Source: a virus
IMG/VR virus record: IMGVR_UViG_3300032242_002783
Span: 1 to 37,920 of that record
Direction: 5' to 3' (one strand)
Length of the DNA stretch: 37,920 bases
Numbering within the stretch: position 1 is the stretch's first letter; every line of letters starts with the position of its first letter. The position numbers and the translations under genes are program-made. The notes under the pieces are model-generated. The model was not told the DNA's origin, made no database searches, and saw only the letters and a list, made by a program, of their open reading frames with translations. This document shows, piece by piece, positions 36,829 through 37,920 of this stretch.

Positions 36829-37065
36829 ATGGCAGGAATGTGTGTTTTAACCAGGAAGCCTGGCGAGACTGTTGTCATCGGAAACGTGATTGTCACGTTT
36901 ATAAGATTAAAGGGCGGAGCGATTCGCCTCGGAATTGAGGCACCTAGTGATGTGCGGATCTTGCGCGGCGAATTGATGGAATGGAAAACAGAAGGCGGAA
37001 AGCTGGTCCCTTGTCTGATTGAGCTTGAAGAGGCTTCTTCAGAACTGGCTTCTGATGCTGCATAG
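36829..37065 (+). CDS. csrA: CsrA-like translational regulator
   Basis: A 78-residue protein; AAGGA lies 7 bases before ATG 36829. The CsrA fold is clear: CVLTRKPGETVVIGN (strand 1 and the R-K-x-G-E loop), VIVTFIRLKGGAIRLGIEAP (strands 2-4, G-x-x-x-R-L-G-I), then SDVRILRGELME (the binding edge V-x-I-x-R-x-E) and a short helix. The dimer binds GGA in RNA hairpin loops, blocking or stabilising mRNAs. The tail is longer than bacterial CsrA (usually near 60-70). Phage or host mRNAs may be targets, including the capsid gene leader. Confidence 0.9.
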   Translation: MAGMCVLTRKPGETVVIGNVIVTFIRLKGGAIRLGIEAPSDVRILRGELMEWKTEGGKLVPCLIELEEASSELASDAA

Positions 37066-37109
37066 CAGCTTCAGTCGATTCGCTCGCATTTCCTCAGGGA
37101 TTATCCCCG

Positions 37110-37920
37110 ATGCCTTCATTGTTTGACGAACTAGGTCCCGATTCTGCCCGAGTGACCGGGCTGAATTGTGGCCAGCAACAACTTTTGATTCTTCTGACCA
37201 GGCTGACTGCCGATCGGGGCGAATGGACGGGCTCGCGATCGGACCTGGCGAAGGAACTTGGATGTTCCTCCGATACCGTCACACGGAGGAAGGACAAACT
37301 GGTCGCGATGGGTCTGATCTCGGCTTTTCCAAGCGGTCGAGTGATGACCTATCGCGTCCTTTTCACTCGCGTCAATGATGGGTTTTTGCATAGGGCAGTC
37401 GCTCGTGCGTTGAAGGGCGATCGGAGTACTCAGCGCGCCGAATTAGCGCCGAAACGTCGTTGGTGGAAGAGACCTGATGATAATCAGCTTGAATTGGACT
37501 TCGGACCAGCGACACCACCGACAAATCGACGTGAAGTCGCTCGTCGACTGGCCGCAACAACGCTTGAATGGATGTCGCTGGTCATTACGCTGGTCGTCGG
37601 ACCTAAGGCACCAGCGACGAAACGACCGACGACACCAGCGACAATCGACGAAAAACAGCCTGAATCAACGACATTTGTGCCGCCGGTGGCCGTTCAACCA
37701 GCGACACCACCGACGACACCTGAACCCCCTATAGGTATAGGTATTTCTATTCCGGCGTCTCCCGAGACCCAGCTTTTAAGCCCTAATAACCCTATTGAAC
37801 TTACTAATACCGGAAATCATAGGGCTTTAAAGTTTTGTCTCTGGCCAAACGCGAAGAAAGAAGACTTCAGGAACCCTCTGAAAGTGCAGGAAGTCTTCGA
37901 ACGACTGAGGCGAACGGGCG
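37110..37920 (+). CDS. replication-initiator-like winged-helix protein, N-terminal part
   Basis: The gene begins at ATG 37110 and, across the circular junction, ends at 404: 363 residues. Residues about 18-80 are a winged helix (LLILLTRLTADRGEWTGSRS, DLAKELGCSSDTVTRRKDKL with MGLISAF), as in phage O-like initiators and primosomal proteins. QLELDF (about 128) matches the hexapeptide form of the beta-clamp motif. A Pro/Thr-rich linker encoded by iteron-like repeats follows, then the C-terminal domain. It is the only candidate replication protein in the genome, so host polymerase and helicase must be recruited. No helicase or primase motif is seen. Confidence 0.72.
   Translation, partial: MPSLFDELGPDSARVTGLNCGQQQLLILLTRLTADRGEWTGSRSDLAKELGCSSDTVTRRKDKLVAMGLISAFPSGRVMTYRVLFTRVNDGFLHRAVARALKGDRSTQRAELAPKRRWWKRPDDNQLELDFGPATPPTNRREVARRLAATTLEWMSLVITLVVGPKAPATKRPTTPATIDEKQPESTTFVPPVAVQPATPPTTPEPPIGIGISIPASPETQLLSPNNPIELTNTGNHRALKFCLWPNAKKEDFRNPLKVQEVFERLRRTG
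37505..37797. other. candidate replication origin inside the initiator gene
   Basis: ACCAGCGAC occurs at 37505, 37610, 37634 and 37697 (two copies extended to ACCAGCGACACCACCGAC), with an inverted copy at 37574-37582. An AT-rich stretch follows (from about 37730, with CTATAGGTATAGGTATT), and AAGCCCTA / TAGGGCTT inverted arms span the junction (about 37775-37786 and 23-32). Iterons then AT-rich DNA within an initiator gene is the lambda ori plan. The repeats also encode PATPPT, so coding bias is an alternative. Confidence 0.5.

Overview
The window reads as one complete temperate tailed-phage (siphovirus-like) genome. Its first 123 bases are repeated exactly as its last 123, so the unit is a circle of 37,797 bp and the gene cut by the ends (37110 to the end, then 1-404) is one continuous reading frame. 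Lysogeny is supported by a tyrosine integrase next to what looks like the 3' half of a tRNA gene (attP), an XRE repressor with an operator-promoter, a ParB protein, and lambda-style head genes. The host is probably a planctomycete. This is inferred from host-type intergenic repeats (CCACGAAG arrays, GAGATTTG repeats, small GC-rich hairpins), a CsrA gene and a FliA-like sigma factor; no gene proves it.

Layout. (1) 510-3971: early/accessory genes: a DUF6011 zinc ribbon, ParB, small proteins, and the only leftward genes, a ribbon-helix-helix protein coupled to a 25-residue membrane peptide. (2) 4256-13112: late head module: unknown gene, FliA-like sigma factor, large terminase, two small proteins, gpW-like protein, portal, protease with nested scaffold, major capsid protein and a probable cement protein, closed by a strong terminator. 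(3) 13211-18153: fibre-like and beta-helix spike proteins, placed unusually between head and neck genes. (4) 18178-21498: a secreted papain-like peptidase, two thioredoxin-fold proteins and small membrane proteins. (5) 21556-32443: neck, tail terminator, tail tube, tail assembly chaperones with a -1 frameshift, tape measure, tail tip, a Ser-rich adhesin-like protein, a glycosyltransferase-like protein and small membrane/lipoprotein-like genes (lysis candidates). (6) 32576-37920 and 1-404: integrase, attP, secreted nuclease, XRE repressor, operator-promoter, a structured RNA leader, a HTH protein, a second tyrosine recombinase, small genes, CsrA, and a winged-helix replication initiator whose gene contains iteron-like repeats beside an AT-rich stretch.

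Most notable signal: an 18-bp palindrome, TGATTTC-N4-GAAATCA, occurs nine times without mismatch (a tenth with one) across the late and tail modules, often on the TGA stop codon between two genes, and once about 40 bp before the best parB start. Its 6-4-6 core resembles bacterial parS (TGTTTC-ACGT-GAAACA), so it is a candidate operator/centromere set for the phage ParB, comparable in arrangement to KorB operators of RK2 or the dispersed centromeres of N15. No ParA was found. All functions are read from sequence motifs and gene order; no database search was run.
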